Shown piece after piece: positions 20,647-30,260 of a stretch of DNA of 64,000 bases (positions are counted from its first letter, which is position 1; the number at the start of each line of letters is the position of its first letter). Origin of the DNA: Deinococcus grandis (lineage in GTDB: Bacteria; Deinococcota; Deinococci; Deinococcales; Deinococcaceae); assembly GCF_001485435.1 (NCBI RefSeq), contig NZ_BCMS01000001.1:3016267-3080266 (forward strand), written 5' to 3'. The notes under the pieces were generated by a model, which ran no database searches, was not told where the DNA came from, and saw nothing but the letters and a program-made list of their open reading frames with translations. The position numbers were made by a program, and so were the translations under genes.

Positions 20647-21555
20647 ATGAGCGCCCGCACCCACGACCCAGCCGCACAGGACTGGACCGATCAGGACTGG
20701 CTGGACGACCCCTGGACCGACTCGGGCGAATCCCGCAGGCGCGGCAGGAAGAAACCGGTCGGGCGGAGACAGCTGGCCCAGCTGACCGCCGACGAGGACA
20801 GCGAACAGGACGACGTGATCCGCCGCCTGAAGGACCTGGGCCACATCACGGAAGTCGTCGCGGAACTCAAGAGCGGCAAGGAAGCCACCGCGTACGTCGC
20901 CCGCGGCCCGCGCGGCAGCGTCCTCGTGAAGCTCTACCGCGACCTGCAGACCCGCTCCTTCAAGGACGACCGCGTGTACCGCGCCGGGCAGGTCATCCTC
21001 GACGTCCGCGCCGCCAAGGCCATGCACAACCGCACCCGCAAGGGCCTGGAGATGCTCCAGCAGGACTGGGTCCTGAGCGAGTACGCGCACCTGTGGACCC
21101 TCTGGACCGCCGGACTGAACGTCCCCGAACCCCTCGCCGGACCGCACCCCACCGCCTACGCCGACACCATCCCCGCCGTCCTCATGCGACTCATCGGCAC
21201 CGAGGACCACGTCGCCCCGCGCCTCAGCGACGCGCACCTGACCCCCGAGCAGGCCCGCAGCGCCTGGGACCAGAGCCTGACCGGCATGGCCGACCTGCTG
21301 CGCCTGGGGTACGCGCACGGCGACTACAGCACCTACAACCTGCTCTGGCAGGAGGACACCGTGACCATCATTGACTTCCCGCAACTGTCGACCCGTCAGA
21401 ACCCGCACTTCCGCGACCTGCTCGCCCGGGACGCCCAGAGTCTCGCCACCAGCTTCCGCAAACACGGCATTCACGCCGACGGACAGAGCGTCCTGCGGGA
21501 CGTGCAGCGCCGCGCGCTGGGCCCCGCGCCCGAACCCCGCCTGCTGCTGCCCTGA
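20647..21555 (+). CDS. RIO-type serine/threonine protein kinase
   Basis: A 302-residue atypical kinase. An acidic/basic N-terminus (1-45) precedes the RIO domain. Nucleotide-binding features are LKSGKEATAYVARG (about 74-88) with an invariant Lys in VLVKLY. The catalytic loop is HGDYSTYNLLW (Asp as catalytic base, Asn as metal ligand), and the metal-binding Asp is in IIDFPQL, the usual RIO replacement for DFG. The C-terminus is Pro/Arg/Leu rich. In archaea and eukaryotes RIO proteins act in ribosome assembly; in bacteria the substrate is unknown. It follows the 39-codon ORF and is probably co-transcribed with it. Confidence 0.9.
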   Translation: MSARTHDPAAQDWTDQDWLDDPWTDSGESRRRGRKKPVGRRQLAQLTADEDSEQDDVIRRLKDLGHITEVVAELKSGKEATAYVARGPRGSVLVKLYRDLQTRSFKDDRVYRAGQVILDVRAAKAMHNRTRKGLEMLQQDWVLSEYAHLWTLWTAGLNVPEPLAGPHPTAYADTIPAVLMRLIGTEDHVAPRLSDAHLTPEQARSAWDQSLTGMADLLRLGYAHGDYSTYNLLWQEDTVTIIDFPQLSTRQNPHFRDLLARDAQSLATSFRKHGIHADGQSVLRDVQRRALGPAPEPRLLLP

Positions 21556-21660
21556 CCATGCCTGCCCCGCGAACGCAAGAGGGGCACCCGCGCACGCCCC
21601 GCCGGACAACTGGGGAACGCCCGGAGCACCGGGCCCAGCACCCCGCTGGAAGGAGTGCCC

Positions 21661-21774
21661 ATGAACCGACTGCTCGTGACCGCCGCTACCCTCCTGACCC
21701 TCGCCGCCGCCAGCGGAGCCGGAGCGTCCATCAGCCAGACCTGCGACCCCGGCGAGCTCTGCCGCCTGAAATAG
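21661..21774 (+). CDS. 37-residue secreted micro-peptide
   Basis: The ORF starts MNRLLVTAATLLTLAAASGA, a complete signal peptide. It ends with a ~15-residue mature part that contains two cysteines (QTCDPGELCRLK). GGAAGGAG stands four to five bases before the ATG. If cleaved after GAGA, the mature peptide would be about 14 residues with one possible disulfide. It lies 105 bp after the RIO kinase gene on the same strand. Nothing is recognised; the signal peptide and ribosome-binding site are the grounds for calling it. Confidence 0.55.
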   Translation: MNRLLVTAATLLTLAAASGAGASISQTCDPGELCRLK

Positions 21775-21818
21775 ACCCACTCGACGCGCGCCCCCGCTCC
21801 GGCCGGGGCGCGCTGCCG

Positions 21819-21824
21819 TACCCT
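21819..21824 (+). promoter_or_regulatory. -10 box of a leaderless promoter
   Basis: TACCCT is followed by seven bases and the ATG at 21832. Confidence 0.5.
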
Positions 21825-21831
21825 GTACGGC

Positions 21832-22215
21832 ATGCGCGTCCTGGAAACCTGCCTGTACGTCGACGATCTGGACCGCGCCGAGGCGTTCTACAGCGGCACG
21901 CTGGGCCTGACCCTGCACGGGAAGGTCGCCGGGCGGCACCTGTTCTACCGGCTGGACGGCAGCATGCTGCTGATCTTCGACCCACGCGCCAGCGCCCAGC
22001 CGGGCGACGTCCCCCCACACGCCGGAACGCCCGGCGGGCACGCCTGCCTGACCCTTGACCCCGCCCGGACCGACGAGTGGGAAGCGAGATTGCGCGCCGC
22101 CGGACTGACCGTCACGCGGTACGCCTGGGGCGACCGGGGCGAGAGCCTGTACTTCCAGGACCCGGCCGGGAACGTGCTGGAACTCGCCCCGCCCCGCATC
22201 TGGGGCCTGAGCTGA
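21832..22215 (+). CDS. VOC-superfamily (glyoxalase/dioxygenase fold) protein
   Basis: A 127-residue cytoplasmic protein made of two beta-alpha-beta-beta-beta units. The first begins VLETCLYVDDLDRAEAFYSGTLGL and the second near HACLTLDPARTDEWEARLRAAG. It ends in the typical GESLYFQDPAGNVLELA, whose final Glu is a metal ligand. The first His/Glu ligand is not obvious: a Glu stands at VLET and a His at GGHACL. It may be a glyoxalase-like, fosfomycin/bleomycin-resistance-like or dioxygenase protein; the substrate cannot be told. The next gene follows after 23 bp, so they may be co-transcribed. Confidence 0.85.
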   Translation: MRVLETCLYVDDLDRAEAFYSGTLGLTLHGKVAGRHLFYRLDGSMLLIFDPRASAQPGDVPPHAGTPGGHACLTLDPARTDEWEARLRAAGLTVTRYAWGDRGESLYFQDPAGNVLELAPPRIWGLS

Positions 22216-22238
22216 CCCCCACCCCCGATACTGAACGC

Positions 22239-23066
22239 ATGCCCCCGGCCCACCCCCCCCGCTCCGTCCTGTACGTCCCTGGCGACAAACCCCGCGCCAT
22301 CGACAAAGCCCGCACCCTGAACGCCGACGCCATCATCCTCGACCTCGAAGACGCCGTCGCCCCCGAACACAAGAGCGCCGCCCGCGACCACATCCGCCAC
22401 GCCCTCCAGACCCCCTGGCCCGTCCCCGTCCTCATCCGCGTCAACGCCCTGAACACCCCCTGGGAACACGACGACCGCGAACTCGCCCTCACCGCCGGCG
22501 CGAGCGGCATCGTCCTCCCCAAAGTCGAACACGCCCACGACGCCCACGCCCTCAGCCTCGGCCTCCCCCTCTGGGCCATGATCGAAACCCCACAAGGCGT
22601 CCTGAACGCCCACCACATCGCCGCCGTGCCCGGCGTCACCACTCTCATCGTCGGCGCGAACGACCTCTCCCGCGCCCTGCGCACCCAACCCCACCCCGAC
22701 CGCACCCCCCTCCTCCACGCCCTGAGCAGCGTCGTCCTCGCCGCCCGCGCCCACGGCAAAACACCACTCGACGCCGTCTACAACGACATCCGAGACATAG
22801 GCGGCTTCACGCGCGAATGCCAGCAGGGCCGCGCCCTCGGCTTCAGCGGCAAAACCCTCATCCACCCAGGCCAGATCGACGCCGCCAACCAGGCGTTCGG
22901 CGTCACCGTAGCCGAGGCGGCAGAAGCACAGGCCCTCATCGACGCGTGGGACGCCGCGCGCGCCGAAGGGAAAAGCATCGCCACGCACCAGGGAGCGCTC
23001 GTGGAACAGATGCACGTGGACGAGGCACGCGAGGTTCTCGCGCTGTACGCGGCGACGAATCGCTGA
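22239..23066 (+). CDS. HpcH/HpaI aldolase/citrate lyase beta-subunit family protein
   Basis: A 275-residue TIM-barrel lyase of the CitE type. Motifs are RSVLYVPGDKPRAIDKA (CoA-ester site), ADAIILDLEDAVAP (metal Asp/Glu), VLIRVNALNTPW, GIVLPKVEH (catalytic region), WAMIETPQGVLNA and GFSGKTLIHPGQI. Stand-alone CitE-like proteins act on malyl-, citramalyl- or related CoA thioesters with Mg2+; no citrate-lyase partner genes are near. A GATACT sequence lies six bases before the ATG. The 3' end is only about 10 bp from a large repeat element. Confidence 0.88.
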   Translation: MPPAHPPRSVLYVPGDKPRAIDKARTLNADAIILDLEDAVAPEHKSAARDHIRHALQTPWPVPVLIRVNALNTPWEHDDRELALTAGASGIVLPKVEHAHDAHALSLGLPLWAMIETPQGVLNAHHIAAVPGVTTLIVGANDLSRALRTQPHPDRTPLLHALSSVVLAARAHGKTPLDAVYNDIRDIGGFTRECQQGRALGFSGKTLIHPGQIDAANQAFGVTVAEAAEAQALIDAWDAARAEGKSIATHQGALVEQMHVDEAREVLALYAATNR

Positions 23067-23076
23067 TCGGTTGCGC

Positions 23077-23609
23077 CGTGGGGGTGCGCCTGGCGGCGGG
23101 CCTCCCCACCCCCCAGCCCCCTACCCCAGAGGGGCAGGGGGAGCAGTCGCTGCGCTGGGCAGGTATTTCTCTGGCGTTTCTCGTGGGTGACTGGCGGGGA
23201 CGGCCACGTATGGGGCTGCATTCCTCCGGTGTCGCGGCGGGCGCCCCGCGCGCTGCGCGCACGACGGGCTCGGCTGCCACGACGGTTGCGGGGCAAGTCG
23301 GCTTGGTGCGTGCCGGAAGGTTCTACTTTTTCTCGCTTTGGCAAAAGCTGTCCTTTGAAAGTCGATCAGCGGATCGCTTCAAGCTGCCCTGCCAGCGACC
23401 GCAGACCACCACCGGCCGTCGTGCGCGCAGCGCGCGGGCCTACGGGGGGGCGGCAGGATGGCGTCGAAGCCGGACCCGTCACCGCCCACTGCACACACGC
23501 CGCATTGAAAGAAACTCTTGCCCAGTGCAACGGAAGCCCCCCCTGCCCCTCTGGGGTAGGGGGCTGGGGGGTGGGGAGGCCCGCCGCAGGCGCAACCCTT
23601 CCAACGGGG
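23077..23609. repeat. copy A of a ~530-bp element with long terminal inverted repeats
   Basis: Non-coding element between the 3' ends of the CitE-like gene (+) and the M16 peptidase gene (-). Terminal inverted repeats of about 85-90 bp occupy ~23077-23161 and ~23519-23609; both contain the CCACCCCCCAGCCCCCTACC block and CAGAGGGGCAGGGG. Inside is a second inverted pair around GCGCGCTGCGCGCACGACGG. The same sequence recurs at 55735-56288 (inverted) and 59044-59575 (same orientation). The left tip is slightly degraded. No transposase or other gene is inside. Confidence 0.85.
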
Positions 23610-23628
23610 AATCACCCCCAGCCGAACC

Positions 23629-24872
23629 TCAGAGTTCCGAGATAGGCCCGAGCGCCACCACCGTCAGTCGGTCCATGGGGCACAGCCGCAGCACTTCCTG
23701 CACCTGCTCGACGGTGACGTTCTCGTAGCGTTTGACGAGGTCGTCGGTGCCCAGGGTGCGGGCGGTGGCGAGGTATTCCATGCCGAGGGTGAAGAGGCGG
23801 CCCTGGGGGGTTTCGGCGCGCAGGAGCGTGCTGACGGCGAGTTTGCGGGCGGCACGGCGGACGGCGTGGGGGGTGATGAGGGTGTGGGCGTCGCGGAGGA
23901 CCTGGCGGTAGGTGGTCAGCGCCTGGGGGGCGCGGTCGGGGTCGCTGGTGAAGCCGCCTTCGAAGGTGCCGTGGTGCTGGTATTCGAGGTGGGCGAGGTC
24001 GGCGCTGTCGCAGGTGCCGGTGTCGATGAGGGTCCAGTAGAGGGCGCCGTTTTCGCCGCCGATGAGGTCGGCGAGGATGTGCGCGGCTTCGCGCAGGGGG
24101 TGGTGGGCGCTGAGGCCGGGGCTGGTGGCGGCGAGGTGGACGCGGGTGAGGTCGGGGTCGGTAAGGGTGCGGGTGTGGTCGGGCCGGGTGGGGGGGCGGG
24201 TGTCGGGGTGGGGGTGGGGGTGCCGGTGGGCCAGTCCCGCAGGTGGTGTTCGGCCCAGGTGGTGAGCTGGTGGGGGTCGAACTGGCCGGTGACGGCGAGG
24301 GTGACGCGGCGGGCGCCGTAGCGGGCCTGATGGTGGGCGCGCAGGGTGTCGGGGGTGAGGTTCGTGACGGTGTCGGTGGTGCCGAGGATGGGTTGGCCGA
24401 GGGGGTGGTCGCCCCAGTAGTCGGCGCGGAGCTGGTCGGTGACGCGGACGCTGGGCTGGTCGGCGTACATGGCGATTTCTTCGAGGATGACGCCGCGTTC
24501 GGTGTGGATGTCGTCGTCGCGCAGGGCGGGGCGCATCAGTTCGGTGAGGGTGTGGAGGAGTTCGGGGGTGTATTCGGGGAGGGTGGCGGCGTGGTAGACG
24601 GTGGCTTCTTCGCTGGTGAAGGCGTTGGCGTGCCCGCCGAGGTCGTCGAGTCGTTCGTTGAGTTCGCGGGCGCCCACTTCGTCGCTACCTTTGAACAGGA
24701 GGTGTTCGATGAAGTGGCTGGCGCCCATGTCCTGGGGGGTTTCTTCGCGGCTGCCGGTGTTGACGAAGTACCCGGCGGCGATGGTCTGGGCGTCCGGGTC
24801 GGGTTCGAGGAGGAGGGTGAGGCCGTTGGGGAGGGTGTGCTGGTGCAGTTGAGTGTGGGGCAGGTCAGGCAT
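23629..24872 (-). pseudogene. M16-family zinc peptidase, one-base frameshift
   Basis: The zinc-binding member of an M16 (insulinase/processing-peptidase) pair. The motif HFIEH (His53, Glu56, His57) and the downstream Glu of ERGVILEEIAMY are intact. The N-terminal domain reads well to about residue 225 in a Pro/Thr-rich linker. There a run of seven G (24190-24196, C on the coding strand) shifts the frame. The remaining ~190 residues (from HTRTLTDPDLTRVHLAATSPG to RLTVVALGPISEL) continue in another frame and end at 23629. Restoring one base gives about 414 residues, the normal length. Either the gene is freshly broken or the run was mis-sequenced. It overlaps the end of the partner gene by 8 bp. 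Confidence 0.8.
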
Positions 24873-26154
24873 GGGTGGGGTCCGGGTTGAGGGTGGGGTC
24901 GCTGGGGCCGAGGGTGACGGTGGTGGCGTCCCGGGTGGGGTCGTAGGTGCTCAGGAAGTCGTTGACGTGCGTCAGGGTCAGGGCCTGGATGCTCTGGCGG
25001 AGGGTCTGGACGGAGCGGGGGCGGCCGAACAGGGCGACGTCGCGGGTGAGGGCGTGGGCGCGGCCGCGCAGGCTTTCGGCGCCGAAGATGACACTGGTGG
25101 CGAGGCCGGTGCGGGCCCGTTCGAACTCGGCGGGGGTGAGGCCCTGTGGGAGGCGGGCGAGTTCCTCGCGGAGGACCTGAAGGGTCTCGGGGGCGCGGTC
25201 GGGGGTGCTGGCGGCGTACGCGCTGAGGTAGCCGTGTCCGCCGAGGAGGATGGGGCTGGCGCTGACGGCGTAGGCGAGGCCGCGTTCCTCGCGGACGGCG
25301 TGGAACAGGCGGCTGGCGCTGCCACCGCTGAGGGCGGTCAGGGCGACCTGCCACGCCAGCCAGTGCGCGTCGCGGGGGCCGACGCCGGGCGCGGTGAGGC
25401 TGAGGTGCGTCTGCTCGCCGTCCGGGTGCGGTTCGTGCGCCTGCGCGTGGGCGTGGAAGGGCGCGGGGACGGGTTCGTCGAGGCCGGGGCGCAGACCGCC
25501 GAGGGTCCCCTCGACCAGGGCGAGGGCGTCACCGGGTTCGAGGTCGGCGACGAGGCCCAGCACACTGCCCGCCTGCCCGTAGCGGGTCAGGTGCTCCCGC
25601 ACGCCCTGCGGGGTGAGGGCGTCCAGGCCCTCGGTGGTGCCGCTGGTGGGGTGCGCGTACCCGGCGTACGGGGAGGCCTGTGGGCGGGGGAAGGCGACCT
25701 GCCGGGCGCGGGTGGCGAGCCGGTCGGCGGGGCTGTCCTCCAGGCCCTCGAGGTCCTGCCGGGCGAGGTCGGTCAGGATCTCGAATTCGTCCCCGGGCAG
25801 TTCGGGGCGATTCAGGACGTCGGCGGTGAGAGCGAGCGCGGCGCGCAGGTCGGCGCGCAGGCCGCTGACGCCGATGCGGGTGGCCTCGGGGCCGACGCCG
25901 CCGCCCCGGCGCACGCCGAGGTCGTCGAAGGCGTCCTGCAGGGCGCGGGCGTCCATCCCGGCGGCACCCTTGAACAGCCATTCCTCCAGCACGCCGCCCG
26001 TGCCTTCCGCCCCGGCGGGGTCGTGGGCGCTGCCGACCGGGACGCGCAGGTCGAACGCGAACCCGGGCGTGAGGCGGCGTTCGAACACGACGGTCAGGCC
26101 GCCGGGCAGGGTCCACAGGTGGGCGGGGGAACTGGGCGGGGGGCGGACAGGCAT
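24865..26154 (-). CDS. M16-family peptidase-like protein, inactive subunit
   Basis: A 429-residue M16-fold protein in which the HxxEH zinc site is replaced (GGVLEEWLFKG near residue 53-63). It cannot be a zinc peptidase by itself. The C-terminal domain keeps the Arg-Tyr-type substrate block (EERGLAYAVSASPILLGGHGYLSAYA). Bacterial M16B enzymes often work as heterodimers of one zinc-bearing and one degenerate chain; the overlapping downstream gene supplies the zinc-bearing chain. There is no signal peptide. A TAGACT box six bases before the ATG supports this start. Confidence 0.88.
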   Translation of the reverse strand: MPVRPPPSSPAHLWTLPGGLTVVFERRLTPGFAFDLRVPVGSAHDPAGAEGTGGVLEEWLFKGAAGMDARALQDAFDDLGVRRGGGVGPEATRIGVSGLRADLRAALALTADVLNRPELPGDEFEILTDLARQDLEGLEDSPADRLATRARQVAFPRPQASPYAGYAHPTSGTTEGLDALTPQGVREHLTRYGQAGSVLGLVADLEPGDALALVEGTLGGLRPGLDEPVPAPFHAHAQAHEPHPDGEQTHLSLTAPGVGPRDAHWLAWQVALTALSGGSASRLFHAVREERGLAYAVSASPILLGGHGYLSAYAASTPDRAPETLQVLREELARLPQGLTPAEFERARTGLATSVIFGAESLRGRAHALTRDVALFGRPRSVQTLRQSIQALTLTHVNDFLSTYDPTRDATTVTLGPSDPTLNPDPTHA

Positions 26155-26160
26155 CCGGGC

Positions 26161-26166
26161 AGTCTA
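26161..26166 (-). promoter_or_regulatory. -10 box of a leaderless promoter for the M16 pair
   Basis: TAGACT on the minus strand is followed by six bases and the ATG at 26154. Confidence 0.5.
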
Positions 26167-26266
26167 GCGCGCGTGGGCACGCGCCTTGTGGTCGCGTTCA
26201 TGGTTGGCGGCTCTGCAACTTTTGCCCGGTTCACGGCGCGGGTGCAGGCGGCATGCTGGCGGGCAT

Positions 26267-26782
26267 ATGCGCAGGGTGGTCGGGGTGATCGTGACGGTGC
26301 TGGTCCTCGCGGGGGCAGCGTACCTGCTGTGGCCGCTGATTCAGGGCGCGCAGCGCATGGCGGCGCTGATGGCCGCACCCGCTCCGGTGGCGGGCAGCCT
26401 GCCCAATCCCCTGCCGGGGCAGCGGTTCGTGGACACCTGGGGCGGGGCGCGCAGTCAGGGGCGGCGGCACGAGGGCGTGGACATCTTCGCGCCGCGCGGC
26501 ACGCCGATCCGCGCCACGACGCGCGGCATGGTCGTGAACGTCGGGCCGAACAACCTGGGGGGTCGCACGGTCATGATCCTGGGCCCGGCGGGGCAGCGGC
26601 ATTACTACGCGCACCTGGAGCGGTACCCGGACCTGAAACGCGGGGACTGGGTGCAGGCGGGGGACGTGGTGGGCTTCGTGGGAGACAGCGGAAACGCCAG
26701 GGGCACGCCGCCGCACCTGCACTACGGGATCTACACGGGCGGCGGGGCGATCAATCCGTACCCGCTGCTCCAGAACCGCTGA
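26267..26782 (+). CDS. M23-family (LytM-type) zinc metallopeptidase
   Basis: A 171-residue membrane-anchored cell-wall endopeptidase. An N-terminal transmembrane segment (about 4-24) is followed by a short linker and the LytM domain. Metal and catalytic residues are visible in RRHEGVDIFA (HxxxD), RHYYAHLERY and PPHLHYGIY (HxH). All positions needed for zinc are kept, so it is likely active on peptidoglycan cross-bridges. It is divergent from the M16 pair and convergent with the xylanase gene. Confidence 0.88.
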   Translation: MRRVVGVIVTVLVLAGAAYLLWPLIQGAQRMAALMAAPAPVAGSLPNPLPGQRFVDTWGGARSQGRRHEGVDIFAPRGTPIRATTRGMVVNVGPNNLGGRTVMILGPAGQRHYYAHLERYPDLKRGDWVQAGDVVGFVGDSGNARGTPPHLHYGIYTGGGAINPYPLLQNR

Positions 26783-26799
26783 CGTCAGCGTGCAGGCGT

Positions 26800-27850
26800 T
26801 CAGGGCGGGCCGCGCAGCGCGGCGATCAGGGCGGCGTGGGCGGGTTTGGGCCGCCCGTCGTCGTCGAACGGCAGGGGGTAGGCGGCGGCGCGCCAGGAAC
26901 TCAGGTCCGTGACGCCCCACAGGGTGAAGTTGCTGCATCCGGCGGCGCGGCAGGCGGTCAGGAGGTCGTGGTACACGCGGGCCTGCCGCTTCAGGGCGTC
27001 GGGGGTGGGGGGGGCCGCGCAGGGTGACGTCCACTTCCGTGAGTTGCACGTCGAGGCCCAGGGCGCGGAAGCGCCGGAGGTTCTCGGTGACGCGGCTGGC
27101 CGTCACGTCGTACGTCTCGTCGAGGTGCGCCTGGAAGCCCACGCCGTGGATGGGCACGCCCTGCGCGAGCAGGTCCCTGAGCAGCGCGTAGATGGCGTCG
27201 CTCTTGCCGTTCATGCCGTCGGCGCTGTAGTCGTTGTAGTACAGCCGCGCCTGCGGGTTGGCGGCGTGCGCCTCGCGGAACGCGTGGGCGATGTAGTCGG
27301 GTCCGGCGACCGCGAAGGGACTGTTGGCGCGCAGGGGGTGGCCGGGGGCGTCGCTGACGGCCTCGTTCACGACGTCCCAGGTGGTGACCTGCGGGTAGTG
27401 GGTCATCAGCGCGCGGATGTGGGCGCTCATGACCTGTCGCATGCGCGCGGCGTCCCTGATCTGGTACAGCCAGCCGGGGGCGCTGTCGTGCCAGATGAGG
27501 GTATGGCCGCGCACGGCGATCCCGTGGCGGGTCGCCCAGGTCACGATCGCGTCGGACAGGCCGTACACGAAGGTGCCCTCGTTCGCCTCGGTGGCCTGCC
27601 ATTTCATGGCGTTCTCGGGGGTGACGCTGCTGAACTCACGGGCGACCAGGGCGGCGTAGGCGGGGTCCTCGAACAGGGCGGCACTGACGGCCGCGCCGAC
27701 GCGCAGGCCCGGTGGGGCGCTGCCTTTCAGGGTGGGGCCATTCAGGGTGGGGGCGCCGGAGTTGGAGGCACCAGGGCTGGATGCCGGGCCGCTGCCTCCG
27801 GCCAGGGCGGTGGAGAGCAGCAGCGCGGCGAGCAGGGAATGTCGTTTCAT
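26800..27850 (-). pseudogene. GH10 endo-1,4-beta-xylanase, one-base frameshift
   Basis: Secreted family 10 glycoside hydrolase. A signal peptide (about 1-20) is followed by a Ser/Pro/Gly linker. The GH10 barrel has SVTPENAMKW (near 75-84), RGHTLIWH, the acid/base Glu163 in TWDVVNEAVSD and the nucleophile Glu272 in VQLTEVDV. At 27007-27014 a run of eight G (C on the coding strand) shifts the frame. The last strand and helix (DALKRQARVYHDLLTAC, NFTLWGVTDLSSW) continue in another frame to a stop at 26800. Removing one base gives a 349-residue enzyme of normal length. It is the last gene of the xylR-xylB-xylA-galM arm. Confidence 0.85.
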
Positions 27851-27880
27851 GGAACCTCCGACTGCACACCCGCCGCAGGG

Positions 27881-28942
27881 TCAGGTCACGCGGAAGGTGT
27901 GCACGGTGCGGGACGTGAAGGTCTGTCCGGGGTCGAGACGGGTGGTGGGGAACTGCGGCTGGTTGGGCGAGTCCGGCGTGTGCTGCGTTTCGAGGCACAC
28001 GCCGGCGCGGGGGCCGTGGATGCGGCCCGCGTGCCCGGTGTGCTGGCCGTTCAGGAAGTTGGCGGTGTACAGCTGGATGGCGGGTTCGGTGGTGTGGATG
28101 TCCAGGGTGCGGCCGCTGGCGGGGTGGTGCAGGGTGGCGGCGGGGCGCAGGGTGCCGTCCTGGCCGCGCAGCAGGAGGTTGTGGTCGAAGCCGCCGGGCT
28201 GATCGGTCAGCGCGTCGCCCAGGCTTCGAGGCGTGCGGAAGTCCAGGGGGGTGCCGGTGACGTCCTGCACGGTGCCGGTGGGGATGCCGCCTGCGTGGGT
28301 GGGCGTGAAGGTGTCGGCGTGCAGCGTGAGGACGTGCGCGCCGATCCCTTCGTGCGGATCGGGGCTGAGGTTCCAGTAGGTGTGGTTGGTCAGGTTGACG
28401 TGGGTGGGCGCGTCGGTGGTCGCGCGGTATTCGATGCTCAGGGTCGGGTGGGGGTCGGCGGTCAGGTGGTACGTGACCTGCACGTGCAGGGTGCCGGGGT
28501 GCCCTTCCTCGCCGTGGGGGCTGGTGCGGGTGAACGTCACCTGCGCGCCCTCCCCCACCACCTCGGCGTGTCCGTACCAGAGGTGCAGGTCGAAGCCGCG
28601 CGGGCCGCCGTGCAGGGCGTGCGGTCCGTCGCTGGGGGTCAGGTGGACCTCCTGCCCGTTCAGCGTGTAGCGGGCCTGCGCGATGCGGTTGGCGAAGCGC
28701 CCCACGGTGCTGCCCAGGAACGGGGCGGTCTCGCGGCTGAGGTACGGTTCGGGCCGGTCGAAGCCCAGCACGACCTCGCCGGGCGTGCCGCTGCGGTCGG
28801 GGACATGCAGGCTGGTGAGGGTCGCGCCCAGGTCGGTCAGGCGGGCCTGCACGCCGCCGGGCAGCGTCAGGGTGAACTGCGTGATGGGCTGCCCGTCGGG
28901 GGCAGAGCCCCAGGGGCGGGTGTGGACGGTGGGCGTGGTCAT
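27881..28942 (-). CDS. galM: aldose 1-epimerase
   Basis: A 353-residue mutarotase that interconverts alpha and beta anomers of sugars such as glucose and xylose. The family fold is shown by TVGRFANRIAQARYTLNGQEVHL (near 75-97), the catalytic His in SDGPHALHGGPRGFD, a second His in LTNHTYWNLSP and the catalytic Glu near the C-terminus in GVCLETQHTPDSPNQP. No signal peptide is seen. It lies 19 bp from xylA and 30 bp from the xylanase gene, so it belongs to the xylose arm. There it would speed supply of the anomer that xylose isomerase uses. Confidence 0.94.
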   Translation of the reverse strand: MTTPTVHTRPWGSAPDGQPITQFTLTLPGGVQARLTDLGATLTSLHVPDRSGTPGEVVLGFDRPEPYLSRETAPFLGSTVGRFANRIAQARYTLNGQEVHLTPSDGPHALHGGPRGFDLHLWYGHAEVVGEGAQVTFTRTSPHGEEGHPGTLHVQVTYHLTADPHPTLSIEYRATTDAPTHVNLTNHTYWNLSPDPHEGIGAHVLTLHADTFTPTHAGGIPTGTVQDVTGTPLDFRTPRSLGDALTDQPGGFDHNLLLRGQDGTLRPAATLHHPASGRTLDIHTTEPAIQLYTANFLNGQHTGHAGRIHGPRAGVCLETQHTPDSPNQPQFPTTRLDPGQTFTSRTVHTFRVT

Positions 28943-28961
28943 GGGCCGAGGGTAGCGCCGC

Positions 28962-30128
<1,167 letters not shown>

Positions 30129-30143
30129 GCGGGGCTCCTTGAA

Positions 30144-30250
30144 GGGGTCGAGGGTCGAAGGGTCTGAGGGTCTAAAGGTCTAAGGGTCACAGGGAATGGG
30201 GCAGGGCGAGGGGGTGGAGTGCCGTTCTGGACGCTTGGACCCTCGACCCC
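30144..30250. repeat. inverted repeat and short tandem repeats in the xylB-xylA spacer
   Basis: GGGGTCGAGGGTC (30144-30156) and GACCCTCGACCCC (30238-30250) are perfect 13-bp complements about 80 bp apart. Just inside the first arm, several imperfect AGGGTCT units follow each other (about 30151-30189). The spacer could fold as an mRNA-processing or stability element between xylB and xylA. Confidence 0.6.
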
Positions 30251-30260
30251 TGGATCTCCT

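Noticed and set aside
23187..23728. Open frames inside the terminal-inverted-repeat elements as possible transposase or cargo genes
   Set aside because: The frames differ between the three copies, have no family motif, and consist of Arg/Pro/Ala-rich translated repeats.
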